Source of the DNA: JAKAWQ01 sp035509315
GTDB lineage: Bacteria > Pseudomonadota > Alphaproteobacteria > Acetobacterales > Acetobacteraceae
Assembly (NCBI GenBank): GCA_035509315.1
Contig: DATJLS010000033.1
Coordinates: 62,001 to 126,000, forward strand
Length of the DNA stretch: 64,000 bases
Reading direction: 5' to 3'
The translations under genes and the position numbers were made by a program. Below, in pieces: positions 57,009 to 64,000 of the stretch; the first letter of the stretch is position 1, and each line of letters begins with the position of its first letter. Below the pieces are notes generated by a model. The model made no database searches, was not told the origin of the DNA, and saw nothing but the letters and a program-made list of their open reading frames with translations.

Positions 57009-58285
57009 GCGGGGAATTGCCGGCAGCGATCTGGGCCGGCAGCGCGCGCCTCGCCACGCCCGCGCTTCGCCTCTGGCTCCGCCGCCGCCTTGCCGCCGGC
57101 AAGGAGCGGCCGGGACGGCTGGCCGAGCGGCGCGGCATCGATCCCACGCCGCGCCCCGGCGGCAAGCTGCTCTGGCTGCACGCGGCGAGCGTCGGCGAAA
57201 TCGTCTCGGTCCTGCCGCTCATCAAAGCGCTCGGCCGACAGGACAGGGAACTCAATATCCTTGTCACCACAGGCACCGTTACCTCGGCGACCCTTCTGGT
57301 CGAGCGACTGCCCACGCTCGGCTTCGGTGAACGCGCCCGGCATCGCTTCGTGCCCCTCGACGTGCCGGGCTGGGTGGGCCGCTTTCTCGATCACTGGCGG
57401 CCGGATGCCGCCGCCTTCGTCGAAAGCGAGCTCTGGCCCAACCTGATCGCCGCCGCTGCCGCGCGCCGCATCCCGCTCGCCCTGCTCAATGCCCGCCTCT
57501 CGGAGCGCAGCTTCGCCCGCTGGCGGCTCACGCCCGGCTTCGCCCGCCGGATCCTCGGGGCCTTCAGCCTGATCAGGGCCCGTTCCGAGGAAGACTCCGC
57601 CCGCCTCTCGCGCCTCGGCGCTGCCGATGTCTCCGCACCGGGCGATCTCAAGCTCGCCGCCGAGCCGCTACCCGTGGACGAGGAGGAGCGGAGCCGGCTC
57701 GCCGACCTGCTTGGTGCGCGGCCGCGCTGGCTCGCTGCCAGCACCCATCCGGGCGAGGAGGCGATCGCGGCGGAGGTCCATCGCCGCCTCCGCGGCGAGT
57801 TCCCCGGCCTGGTCACGATCATCGCGCCCCGCCACCCCGAGCGGGGGCCAGAAATCGCCATCGCCCTCACCGAATTCGCGCCCACGCGCCGGAAAGCGGG
57901 AGGCGATCCGCCGCCAGGCGGCCTTTTCATCGCCGACACGCTCGGCGAGCTCGGCCTTCTCTATCGGCTGGCGCCGATCGTCTTCGTCGGCAGGAGCCTG
58001 GCCGGCAGGGGTGGGCAGAATCCGCTCGAGCCGGCCCGCCTCGGCTGCGCGATCGCGGTCGGGCCGCATACGGGGAATTTCTCCGCCGCCGTGACCCGCC
58101 TCGAACAGGCGGGCGGCCTTGCCCGGGTCTCCGATGGGCCGGCCCTCGCGGACTGGGTTGCCGCCATGCTGCGCGCGCCCGAGGCGGTCCGTCACATGGG
58201 CGAGGCCGCACGCTCCGCCGCCGAGACCGACGCCACGCTGCCTGACAGGCTCGCAGCCTCGCTGCTCGGCCTTCTGGGCCGATAA
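57005..58285 (+). CDS. waaA: 3-deoxy-D-manno-octulosonic acid (Kdo) transferase
   Basis: WaaA (KdtA, family GT30) adds Kdo from CMP-Kdo to lipid IVA. The 426-aa protein shows RRGIDPTPRPGGKLLWLHAA with SVGEIVSVLPLIKAL (~55-75), RFVPLDVPGWVGRFLDHWRP, FVESELWPNLI (~139-149), LNARLSERSFARWR and the C-terminal nucleotide-binding PIVFVGRSLAGRGGQNPLEP (~320-339) with AIAVGPHTGNFSAAVTRLEQ. It is coupled to the acyltransferase gene by ATGA and precedes lpxK by 5 bp. Confidence 0.95.
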   Translation: MSGELPAAIWAGSARLATPALRLWLRRRLAAGKERPGRLAERRGIDPTPRPGGKLLWLHAASVGEIVSVLPLIKALGRQDRELNILVTTGTVTSATLLVERLPTLGFGERARHRFVPLDVPGWVGRFLDHWRPDAAAFVESELWPNLIAAAAARRIPLALLNARLSERSFARWRLTPGFARRILGAFSLIRARSEEDSARLSRLGAADVSAPGDLKLAAEPLPVDEEERSRLADLLGARPRWLAASTHPGEEAIAAEVHRRLRGEFPGLVTIIAPRHPERGPEIAIALTEFAPTRRKAGGDPPPGGLFIADTLGELGLLYRLAPIVFVGRSLAGRGGQNPLEPARLGCAIAVGPHTGNFSAAVTRLEQAGGLARVSDGPALADWVAAMLRAPEAVRHMGEAARSAAETDATLPDRLAASLLGLLGR

Positions 58286-58290
58286 GCGCC

Positions 58291-59274
58291 ATGTTGCGGC
58301 CGCCGCGCTTCTGGTCGAACGGCAATTCCGTGCTTCCGACCATGCTCTCCCCGCTTGCCGCGATCAGCGCGCGGCTGGCCGCTTCGCGCGTGGCGCGGCC
58401 GGGCTTCGCCGCGCCGGTGCCGGTGCTTTGCTGCGGCAATGCCACGCTTGGCGGGACCGGCAAGACAACCCTGGCGCTCGATCTGGCACGCGGTCTCCGC
58501 GCGGCCGGGGTGGCCGTGCACATCCTCGCCCGCGGCTATGGCGGAAGGGCGCGCGGCCCACTCCGGGTGATGCCGGAGCATGACGCGTCGCTCGTCGGCG
58601 ACGAGGCTTTGCTGCTCGCGAACGCTGCGCCCACATGGATCGGCGCCGATCGCGCCGCCACCGCCCGATTGGCGATCGCCGCCGGGGCCGCGGCGCTCGT
58701 GATGGATGACGGGCTGCAGAATCCAAACCTGCGAAAATCCCTTTCCTTCCTCGTCATCGACGGCGGCGCCGGGTTCGGCAATGGCCACGTCTTTCCTGCC
58801 GGCCCGCTGCGCGAGCCTCTCGCGGCCGCGGCGGCGCGCACCGCTGCCGCCGTGCTGATCGGGCCGGATCGCGCCAACGCCCGGGCCCTCCTTCCGCGCG
58901 GCCTGCCGGTGCTCACAGCGCGTCTCGTCCCCGGTCCGGAAGCCGCGGTGCTGGCTGGCCGCCGCGTGCTCGCCTTCGCCGGGATCGGGCGGCCCGACAA
59001 GTTCTTCGCCACACTCGAAGCGGCGGGCGCAAGGCTCATCGGGCATCGTGGCTTTCCGGACCATCATCCCTACCGCGAAAGCGAGATTTCCCGCCTCCTC
59101 GAGAACGCCACCAAGCACGATGCCCTGCCGGTCACGACCGCGAAGGATCAGGTTCGCATTCCTCCGGCGCTTCGCGAGCATGTCGCGGTGCTCACCGTCA
59201 CGCTGGCCTGGGACGATCCCGGCGCTCTCGCCGCCCTTCTTGCGCCCCTTTTCCCGGACGTGGCCCTGTCGTGA
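58291..59274 (+). CDS. lpxK: tetraacyldisaccharide 4'-kinase
   Basis: LpxK phosphorylates the 4' position of the lipid A disaccharide. The 327-aa protein begins MLRPPRFWSNGNSVLPTMLS and has a P-loop VLCCGNATLGGTGKTTLALD (~46-65), ILARGYGGRARGPLRVMP (~77-94), VGDEALLLANAAPTWIGADR and MDDGLQNPNLRKSLSFLVID (~138-157). VTTAKDQVRIPPALREHVAV lies near the end. It overlaps lpxL by GTGA. Confidence 0.95.
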   Translation: MLRPPRFWSNGNSVLPTMLSPLAAISARLAASRVARPGFAAPVPVLCCGNATLGGTGKTTLALDLARGLRAAGVAVHILARGYGGRARGPLRVMPEHDASLVGDEALLLANAAPTWIGADRAATARLAIAAGAAALVMDDGLQNPNLRKSLSFLVIDGGAGFGNGHVFPAGPLREPLAAAAARTAAAVLIGPDRANARALLPRGLPVLTARLVPGPEAAVLAGRRVLAFAGIGRPDKFFATLEAAGARLIGHRGFPDHHPYRESEISRLLENATKHDALPVTTAKDQVRIPPALREHVAVLTVTLAWDDPGALAALLAPLFPDVALS

Positions 59275-60170
59275 ATCTTCTCCATCGGCTGGAGGCCGCC
59301 GTCGTCGCCGGCGGCTTTGGATTTCTCGAAGCGCTGCCTCCGGCTCAGGCGGCGCGGCTCGCCGGAGCCATCGCGCGCGCGATTGGCCCGCTCCTGCCGG
59401 TGTCCCGCATTGCCGAGACCAATCTCCGCCTCTGCCTGCCGAAGCTCGATTCCGCTTCGCGCCGACGCCTGATGCGCGCGATATGGTGGAATCTCGGCAG
59501 CACCGTGGGCGAGCTGCCGCACCTGCCGCACCTGCTGCGCTTCGGCCCGACCGAGGCCGGGCCCGGCTTCGAGATGGTCGGGGCCGACATCCTGCGTGCG
59601 CTTGCGCGGCGCGGCGGGCCCGGCATCTTCTTCTCCGGCCATATCGGCAACTGGGAGCTGCTGGCCCCATCGGCCGCGCATTATGGGGTGCACATGGCGC
59701 TGCTCTATCGCGCCGCCCAGAATCCGGCGGTCGACGCGATGATCAGCCGGATTCGGCGCAATGCGATGGGCGGGGCCGTGACGCTGCTGCCCAAGGGCGC
59801 GGAGGGCGCTCGCGGGGCGCTCGCGCATCTCTCCAAAGGCGGGTTCCTCGGCATCCTCGCGGATCAGAAGCTGGATGACGGCATTCCGGTTCCGCTCTTC
59901 GGCCGCCCAGCGATGACGGCCCCCGCGCTTGCCGCTTTCGCGCTTCGCTTTCGTTGCCCGGTGATCCCCGCCCATGCCGAGCGGCTCGGGCCGGCGCGCC
60001 TGCGCGTGATCGTGGAGGATGCGCTGACCCTTCCCGACAGCGGGCATCGCGCCAGCGATATCGAGGCGCTCACGCGCAGCGTGAATGCCTGCCTCGAACA
60101 ATGGATCCGCGCCCGGCCGGAAGGCTGGCTCTGGCTGCATCGCCGCTTCGCGCGGGACGAGTATCGATGA
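59271..60170 (+). CDS. lpxL: lipid A lauroyl-type acyltransferase
   Basis: This 299-aa HtrB/LpxL-family late acyltransferase uses acyl-ACP to add a secondary acyl chain to Kdo2-lipid IVA. Motifs: the catalytic GIFFSGHIGNWELLAPSAAH (HxxxxE, ~119-138), GVHMALLYRAAQNPAVDAMI, HLSKGGFLGILADQKLDDGI (~184-203) and the C-terminal WIRARPEGWLWLHRRFARDE. GTG 59271 overlaps the lpxK stop. It ends 6 bp before the convergent hydrolase stop. Confidence 0.93.
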   Translation: MNLLHRLEAAVVAGGFGFLEALPPAQAARLAGAIARAIGPLLPVSRIAETNLRLCLPKLDSASRRRLMRAIWWNLGSTVGELPHLPHLLRFGPTEAGPGFEMVGADILRALARRGGPGIFFSGHIGNWELLAPSAAHYGVHMALLYRAAQNPAVDAMISRIRRNAMGGAVTLLPKGAEGARGALAHLSKGGFLGILADQKLDDGIPVPLFGRPAMTAPALAAFALRFRCPVIPAHAERLGPARLRVIVEDALTLPDSGHRASDIEALTRSVNACLEQWIRARPEGWLWLHRRFARDEYR

Positions 60171-60176
60171 GGTGAC

Positions 60177-61088
60177 TCAGCCGGCGGTCTCCGCGGCGAG
60201 CGAAAGGATCGCAGCCGCGATCGGCTGGGGCGCCTCCCAGGGCACGAAATGCCCCGCGACCGGAATCACCGCGCGGCGATAGGGCCCGGTGAAATGGGCG
60301 GCGGCCTGCTCCGAGCCCGCGGGGGGATCGACCCCGTCGCACGCGCCGTGCAGCACGATCGCCGGCACCCTGATCATCGGCTGGCGGGCCAGAAGCTTCT
60401 CGATCGCCGCCAGCGCCGGATCCCCCGGCGCGCCGCCATGGCGGTGCCGATAGGAATGAATGACGACATCGACGAAATCGGGATTGTCGAAGGCGGCGGC
60501 GGTGCGCCGGTAGGCCGCCTCCTCGAACCGCCAGTTCGGCGACCACAGGCGCCAGAGCAGCCGGCAAAGCTCATAGCGGTGGCCTGCGAGCCCGGCGCGC
60601 CCCCGTTCGGTGTTGAAATACCATTGATACCAGAATCGTTGCTCCTGCTCCGGCGCATCCGGCACCGCGTTCCGCGCGATGTCCTGGATATTGTAGCCGC
60701 CGATGGAGACGAGCCCGCGCACCCGCTCGGGCCAGAGCGCCGAGACGATGCAGGCGGCGCGGCCGCCCCAGTCATATCCGGCCAGGACCGCGCGCCCGAT
60801 CCCAAGCGCGTCGAGGAGTGCGAGAAGGTCCGCGCCAAGGGCCGCCTGCTCGCCCGAGCGCGGCGTGCGCGGATCGAGAAAGCGGGTGGGTCCATAGCCG
60901 CGGAGATAGGGCACGATGCAGCGATGGCCTGCGGACGCGAGCCGCGTTGCCACCCCGTCCCATGCGCGCACGTCATCGGGAAAGCCATGCAACAGGATGA
61001 CGGGCAGGCCGCCCTCGGGTCCGCTCTCCTCGAACGCAATTTCGAGCAAGCGCGTCGTCACGTGCCGGGGTCGTGCCGGTATGGTCAT
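60177..61088 (-). CDS. alpha/beta hydrolase, epoxide-hydrolase-like
   Basis: This 303-aa alpha/beta-hydrolase-fold protein shows VILLHGFPDDVRAWDGVATR (oxyanion HGFP, ~30-49), VPYLRGYGPTRF and the nucleophile elbow VLAGYDWGGRAACIV (Gly-x-Asp-x-Gly-Gly, ~105-119). An aspartate nucleophile marks the epoxide hydrolase/dehalogenase branch. A late Asp in LHGACDGVDPPAG and the His in IPVAGHFVPWEAP complete the triad. ATG 61088 has GGGAGG 6 nt upstream and is preferred over ATG 61094. A 71-bp palindrome adjoins the ribosome-binding site. The substrate is unknown. Confidence 0.9.
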   Translation of the reverse strand: MTIPARPRHVTTRLLEIAFEESGPEGGLPVILLHGFPDDVRAWDGVATRLASAGHRCIVPYLRGYGPTRFLDPRTPRSGEQAALGADLLALLDALGIGRAVLAGYDWGGRAACIVSALWPERVRGLVSIGGYNIQDIARNAVPDAPEQEQRFWYQWYFNTERGRAGLAGHRYELCRLLWRLWSPNWRFEEAAYRRTAAAFDNPDFVDVVIHSYRHRHGGAPGDPALAAIEKLLARQPMIRVPAIVLHGACDGVDPPAGSEQAAAHFTGPYRRAVIPVAGHFVPWEAPQPIAAAILSLAAETAG

Positions 61089-61100
61089 CTCCATCCTCCC

Positions 61101-61171
61101 GCCAGTGCCCGATCGCAGAGAAAAGTGACTCGCGGAGCGAGCCCTTTTCGCCGCGTGAATCGGGCACTGGC
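61101..61171. repeat. 71-bp long palindrome next to the hydrolase ribosome-binding site
   Basis: Perfect 13-bp outer arms, GCCAGTGCCCGAT (61101-61113) and ATCGGGCACTGGC (61159-61171), enclose further imperfect complementarity (GAAAAG with CTTTTC, and CTCGC-GGA-GCGAG at the centre). The left arm abuts the GGGAGG Shine-Dalgarno (61095-61100) of the hydrolase, so its mRNA could fold into a long hairpin just upstream of the start. Confidence 0.8.
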
Positions 61172-61236
61172 GAGAGGACGGCGATGAGCGCAACCCGGCA
61201 AGGGAGGGGCGGTTCGCGGGGCGAATATCGGGCTCC

Positions 61237-61276
61237 AGAGCGGGATGTGTTCGCTCCCGCTCGCGTATCCCGCTCT
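61237..61276. repeat. 40-bp palindrome
   Basis: AGAGCGGGAT (61237-61246) pairs perfectly with ATCCCGCTCT (61267-61276) around a 20-nt centre. The arm resembles the AGAGCAGGAT arm of the stem-loop at 18173-18218. Like that one, it directly flanks a family A repeat. The rest of the 61089-61417 gap shows no gene. Confidence 0.75.
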
Positions 61277-61281
61277 ACTCA

Positions 61282-61339
61282 TTTGTTTTCCCGCGTGATT
61301 CAGACCTGGGGTGATTCCACCTTTGGTCATCACGCTCTA
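61282..61339 (-). repeat. dispersed palindromic repeat, family A copy 4
   Basis: On the minus strand the copy reads TAGAGCGTGATGACC, AAAGGTGGAATCACCCC, AGGTCTGAATCACGCGGG, then AAAACAAA. Apart from a handful of bases it matches the copy at 18220-18278. Here no neighbouring real gene uses its TAG; the plus-strand monooxygenase gene starts 79 bp downstream. Confidence 0.8.
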
Positions 61340-61417
61340 AAATTCGGGCGGGATCGCGGGCGCCAGTGCGGGCTGCGCTGGGGATCGCGCTCCGCCCTTC
61401 CCCGAAGAGGATAGAAA

Positions 61418-61726
61418 ATGATCCATGTCGTCGCCATGATTACCGCCAAGCCCGGAAGGCGCGCGGACATCCTGCGGGAGTTCCACGCCAACCGGCCGAA
61501 CGTGCTGGCCGAAAAAGGCTGCATCGAATATGGGCCGGCAGTGGATGCCGAAGGCGCCGGCGCAACTCAGACCCCTTTCGGACCCGACACCTTCGTGGTG
61601 ATCGAGAAATGGGAAAGCCTGGAGGCGCTCAAGGCTCACGCTGCCTCGGCGCACATGGCGGCTTACGGGGCACGGACGCGGGAGATGATCGCCGAGCGGG
61701 TGATCCGCGTTCTCACCCCCGCATAG
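61418..61726 (+). CDS. ABM-domain (quinol monooxygenase-like) protein
   Basis: This 102-aa dimeric ferredoxin-like (antibiotic biosynthesis monooxygenase) protein is in the YgiN-type group. It has MIHVVAMITAKPGRRADILR (1-20), AEKGCIEYGPAVDAE (~31-45), FGPDTFVVIEKWESLEALKA (~54-73) and HAASAHMAAYGARTREMI. Cofactor-free oxygenation of quinols or simple ligand binding is possible. GAGGATAGAAA precedes the start. It stands alone between repeats and a convergent TPR gene. Confidence 0.88.
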   Translation: MIHVVAMITAKPGRRADILREFHANRPNVLAEKGCIEYGPAVDAEGAGATQTPFGPDTFVVIEKWESLEALKAHAASAHMAAYGARTREMIAERVIRVLTPA

Positions 61727-61770
61727 GAGCAAACCTCCGATCTGCGCTCACCGGCCTAAAGACTCTCACG

Positions 61771-62313
61771 TTAAAGACTTTGGCCGAGCGCATGGCGCTG
61801 AAGATCCTTGAGCCGGTCGGCGCCGCCGGCGGTTTGCGGGTCGATATCGAGCACCTTCTGCCAGGCCGCCAACGCGCCCTGCCAATCGCCATCCGCTTCC
61901 GCCACGAATGAAAGAGTTTCGAGCGCCGTGAAATGCTCCGGATCGATGGCAAGCGCGTGGGCAACATCGCTGATCGCTCCTTTATTGTCGCCGGCGCGGA
62001 AGCGCGCGAGCGCACTCAGGCTCCAGCCATCGGCAAGATCGGGCTGCAAAGTGGTCGCGGCATCGAAGTCCGACTCCGCCTCGCTCGGGGAGTGCGCATC
62101 GAGTGCCGCGCTCCCGCTCTCGAGCAGGAGGCGCACAGCCGGGGTTGCCTGGTCGAGCCATGCCGCGGCGATGTGCTGCTCGAGCACGTCGGCGGCATGC
62201 GCATCCGGCGCCGCCTTGAGCGCGGCCAGCATGCCGGCGAGGTCGGAATCCGCCGGCTGGGCCCGGGCAGAAAAGGGCACCGCGAGAAGCGCGAGGAGCA
62301 AGGCCCGACGCAT
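61771..62313 (-). CDS. periplasmic TPR protein
   Basis: This 180-aa protein has an N-terminal signal peptide, MRRALLLALLAVPFSARAQP (cleavage after ARA), and about three tetratricopeptide-like repeats. The clearest are WSLSALARFRAGDNKGAISD (~97-116), VAHALAIDPEHFTALETLSF and GDWQGALAAWQKVLDIDP (~143-160). It is probably a periplasmic scaffold. The partner is unknown, and no operon link to the neighbouring glycosylase gene is clear. Confidence 0.88.
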   Translation of the reverse strand: MRRALLLALLAVPFSARAQPADSDLAGMLAALKAAPDAHAADVLEQHIAAAWLDQATPAVRLLLESGSAALDAHSPSEAESDFDAATTLQPDLADGWSLSALARFRAGDNKGAISDVAHALAIDPEHFTALETLSFVAEADGDWQGALAAWQKVLDIDPQTAGGADRLKDLQRHALGQSL

Positions 62314-62393
62314 GGCGTATCCTCCCGCCTTCGCCGTGCGGCGACAAGATTTCTTTGGACGCGCGTTCTCGGGGTTCTGGGCCGATTCCCGAT

Positions 62394-63041
62394 TCAGGCC
62401 GCCCGTTCGAGACGGCGGCGCAGGGACGAGATGACGGAGGCGAACATTTTCTCGGTAAGCCTCCCGGTGCTCGTGTTGTAGCGGGAGACATGATAGCTGT
62501 CGGCGATCAGGAGCCCATCCGGCCGCTCATGGATCGCCCCATGGCGGAATTGTGCGCGGGCAAGCGGCATGCCCGATGCGCGGACCACCGCTCCATGGGC
62601 GAGAACCCCGAGCGCCAGCACCGCGCGCAGGCGGGTCATCGCCTTGAGCTCACCGAGCAGGAAGCGGCTGCAGGTCCTCACCTCCTCCGGGGTCGGCAAA
62701 TTGGCGGGCGGAACACAGCGGACGGCATTGGTGATGCGGCAATTCTGCAGCCTTAGCCCATCTTCCGGAGAAGCGCCGTAGGAACCCGCGGCAAGGCCGA
62801 AGCGGATCAGGGTTTCGTAGAGGAGCTTGCCGGCATAATCGCCGGTGAAGGGCCGTCCGGTGCGATTGGCCCCGGCAAGGCCGGGCGCCATGCCGACGAT
62901 CAGCACCTCCGCCCCGATTGCCCCGAAGGAAGAGACCGGAGCATTGTGCCAATCCGGATGGGCAGCGCGATTCTCCGCGCGATAGCAGGCGAGCCGTGGG
63001 CAGAGCGGGCAATCGCGCGCCGGTTCCTCAGGCGGCTTCAT
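62394..63041 (-). CDS. uracil-DNA glycosylase, family 5-like (Fe-S)
   Basis: This 215-aa 4Fe-4S uracil-DNA glycosylase removes uracil and related damage from DNA. It has cluster cysteines in RDCPLCPRLACYR (~9-21), the active-site loop LIVGMAPGLAGANRTGRPFT (~47-66) followed by GDYAGKLLYETLIRFGLA, CRITNAVRCVPPANLPTPEE with two more cysteines (~100-119), and the C-terminal SYHVSRYNTSTGRLTEKMF (~181-199). GMAPG with HVSxxNTxTGRLT points to UDGb (family 5) rather than family 4. It lies 9 bp from the NYN gene on the same strand. Confidence 0.9.
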   Translation of the reverse strand: MKPPEEPARDCPLCPRLACYRAENRAAHPDWHNAPVSSFGAIGAEVLIVGMAPGLAGANRTGRPFTGDYAGKLLYETLIRFGLAAGSYGASPEDGLRLQNCRITNAVRCVPPANLPTPEEVRTCSRFLLGELKAMTRLRAVLALGVLAHGAVVRASGMPLARAQFRHGAIHERPDGLLIADSYHVSRYNTSTGRLTEKMFASVISSLRRRLERAA

Positions 63042-63050
63042 GAAGCGGCG

Positions 63051-63650
63051 TCACGCGCCTTCGGAAGCCTCCGCATAAGGCTCGGCAGGGGTCGGACGAG
63101 TCGGCCGGGCCCGAGGCTCGGTCTGCCGCCGCGTGAATTCGGGGGCGATATCCGCGAGCTCGATGAACTGATCCGCCTGCCGCCGCAGATCATCGGCCAC
63201 CATCGGCGGGCTGGTGCGAATCGTGGAAACCACCGAGACCCGGACGCCACGACGCTGAACCGCCTCGACGAGACGACGGAAATCCGCATCCCCGCTGAAG
63301 AGGACGGCATGATCGATCTTCGGCGCGAGCTCGAGCATATCGATCGCAAGCTCGATATCCATATTGCCTTTGACGCGCCGACGCCCAGCCGCGTCCGTGA
63401 ATTCCTTGGCAGGCTTCGTCACAAGTGTATAGCCGTTGTAAGCGAGCCAGTCGGTCAGCGGCTTGAGCGGTGAATATTCCTCAGTCTCGAGCAGCGCAGA
63501 ATAATAATATGCGCGCAGGACATGGGCCTTGCGTCGGAAGAATTCGAGGAGATTGCGATAATCGACATCAAAGCCAAGATTCCGCGATGCGGAGTAAAGA
63601 TTGGCACCGTCAACGAACAGCACCGTTCGTTCGGTCGGAAGGAAATGCAT
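63051..63650 (-). CDS. NYN-domain (LabA/DUF88) putative RNase
   Basis: This 199-aa protein has a PIN-like NYN domain: TVLFVDGANLYSASRNLGFD (Asp of the metal site, ~9-28), RAYYYSALLETEEYSP, KGNMDIELAIDMLELAP (acidic residues, ~94-110) and HAVLFSGDADFRRLVEAVQR (GDxDF, ~114-133). The C-terminal ~35 residues form a Pro/Arg-rich, probably disordered tail. NYN proteins are metal-dependent RNases. It is divergent from folK. Confidence 0.9.
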   Translation of the reverse strand: MHFLPTERTVLFVDGANLYSASRNLGFDVDYRNLLEFFRRKAHVLRAYYYSALLETEEYSPLKPLTDWLAYNGYTLVTKPAKEFTDAAGRRRVKGNMDIELAIDMLELAPKIDHAVLFSGDADFRRLVEAVQRRGVRVSVVSTIRTSPPMVADDLRRQADQFIELADIAPEFTRRQTEPRARPTRPTPAEPYAEASEGA

Positions 63651-63708
63651 GATTGAACCTCGTTTCCATGTTCTATGCTTTGCTTTTACATAGCGAGCTG
63701 GAGCGCTC

Positions 63709-63738
63709 GTTTGTCTCGATTCGTTTTGTCTCGATTCG
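63709..63738. repeat. 15-bp imperfect tandem repeat in the NYN-folK promoter region
   Basis: GTTTGTCTCGATTCG (63709-63723) is followed by TTTTGTCTCGATTCG (63724-63738), 14 of 15 bases identical. It lies in the 141-bp gap between the divergent NYN and folK genes. It may be an operator pair or a chance duplication. Confidence 0.75.
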
Positions 63739-63791
63739 TCTGGCCGGCGCGCCGCCCCAATGGGCGCTCCGCGTAGTCGCCGCAGAAAATC

Positions 63792-64000
63792 ATGTCAAGC
63801 AGATGTCAGTCGGCCGATGCAGGTCCGATCCTGGTCGCCATCGGTGCGAACCTGCCCGGCCCCGATGGGGCAGAACCGCTCGAAACCTGCCGTTCCGCCG
63901 CTCTCGCGCTCGATGCGCTGCCCGGATTGCGGCTGGTTGCCCTCTCGCGCTGGTGGGCAAGCGCACCCATCCCGCCCTCGGACCAGCCGGACTATGTCAA
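63792..64000 (+). CDS. folK: 2-amino-4-hydroxy-6-hydroxymethyldihydropteridine diphosphokinase, 5' part
   Basis: FolK pyrophosphorylates the pterin precursor of folate. Only the first 69 codons are in the window: MSSRCQSADAGPILVAIGAN followed by LPGPDGAEPLETCRSAALAL and LSRWWASAPIPPSDQPDYV. The IGANLPGP start and SRWWxSAPIPPSDQPDYV are the HPPK signatures (substrate-binding N-terminus and SxPxxxxxQPxY). The gene runs off the right edge. ATG 63792 is chosen as the most upstream in-frame ATG. Confidence 0.9.
   Translation, partial: MSSRCQSADAGPILVAIGANLPGPDGAEPLETCRSAALALDALPGLRLVALSRWWASAPIPPSDQPDYV

Noticed and set aside
61095..61417. CRISPR array or leader suggested by the repeat-rich gap
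   Set aside because: The repeats are palindromic and of unequal length, not regularly spaced direct repeats with spacers, and no cas gene is present.

Overview
The window reads as chromosomal DNA of a high-GC Alphaproteobacterium, most likely a Rhodospirillales/Acetobacteraceae-type organism. The case rests on gene content and order: ftsK, ubiH, purF, cvpA, radA, mlaF, mlaE, alr and dnaB in one stretch; a RegB/RegA redox pair beside a cyo quinol oxidase; lipid A genes (waaA-lpxK-lpxL); an NDUFA9-like protein; and folK divergent from a NYN-domain gene at the right edge. This placement is inference from context, not from a database search. Coding density is very high, many neighbours overlap by 4 bp (ATGA/GTGA), and there are long spurious antisense frames typical of GC-rich DNA. 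No rRNA, CRISPR, integrase, transposase or insertion sequence was seen.

Layout. (1) 1-10.0 kb is a coenzyme F420 island: F420:glutamate ligase (cofE), phospholactate-type transferase (cofD), guanylyltransferase (cofC), a fused FO synthase (fbiC), an F420-dependent glucose-6-phosphate dehydrogenase (fgd), a PPOX-fold F420-binding protein and three further luciferase-like (LLM) flavin/F420 oxidoreductases. The genes form an almost self-contained module: make F420, reduce it with glucose-6-phosphate, and spend the hydride through LLM/PPOX enzymes. (2) 10.0-22.4 kb is housekeeping: ftsK / ubiH / SDR / purF / cvpA / radA / mlaF / mlaE / alr / dnaB. (3) 22.5-26.5 kb holds a Tat-exported class A beta-lactamase, argF-argD and an orphan DNA-methyltransferase-like gene. 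(4) 26.7-33.1 kb is a respiratory block, cyoABCD followed by regB-regA. (5) 33.1-43.3 kb holds a malic enzyme, two tRNA-Leu genes, lipB, rnd, an NDUFA9-like gene, rpmB, an Atm1-type ABC exporter, Nudix, chaC, cupin and azoR. (6) 43.3-53.8 kb is transport-rich: a LysR regulator, an orphan polar-amino-acid-type ABC ATPase paired with a TAXI binding protein, an ATP-grasp/GNAT fusion, a HIT protein and a complete peptide/nickel-type ABC importer. (7) 53.9-64.0 kb carries a DUF985 cupin, a possible 55-aa gene, an ADPS-like FAD oxidase, the lipid A operon (LPLAT-waaA-lpxK-lpxL), an alpha/beta hydrolase, an ABM monooxygenase, a TPR protein, a family-5-like uracil-DNA glycosylase, a NYN protein and the start of folK.

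Non-coding structure. Two dispersed intergenic repeat families are visible. Family A is a ~56-bp element beginning TAGAGCGTGATGACC with internal inverted repeats. It has four recognisable copies and one fragment, and three of the four copies supply the TAG stop codon of the preceding gene. Family B consists of GC-rich hairpins built around GGTCTGGGGCC and GGGGC-GAAGCCCC and has three copies. Palindromic modules, short tandem duplications, a consensus DnaA box upstream of dnaB, a LysR-type box and a cluster of GGAC/GTCC half-sites upstream of cyoA are also described.
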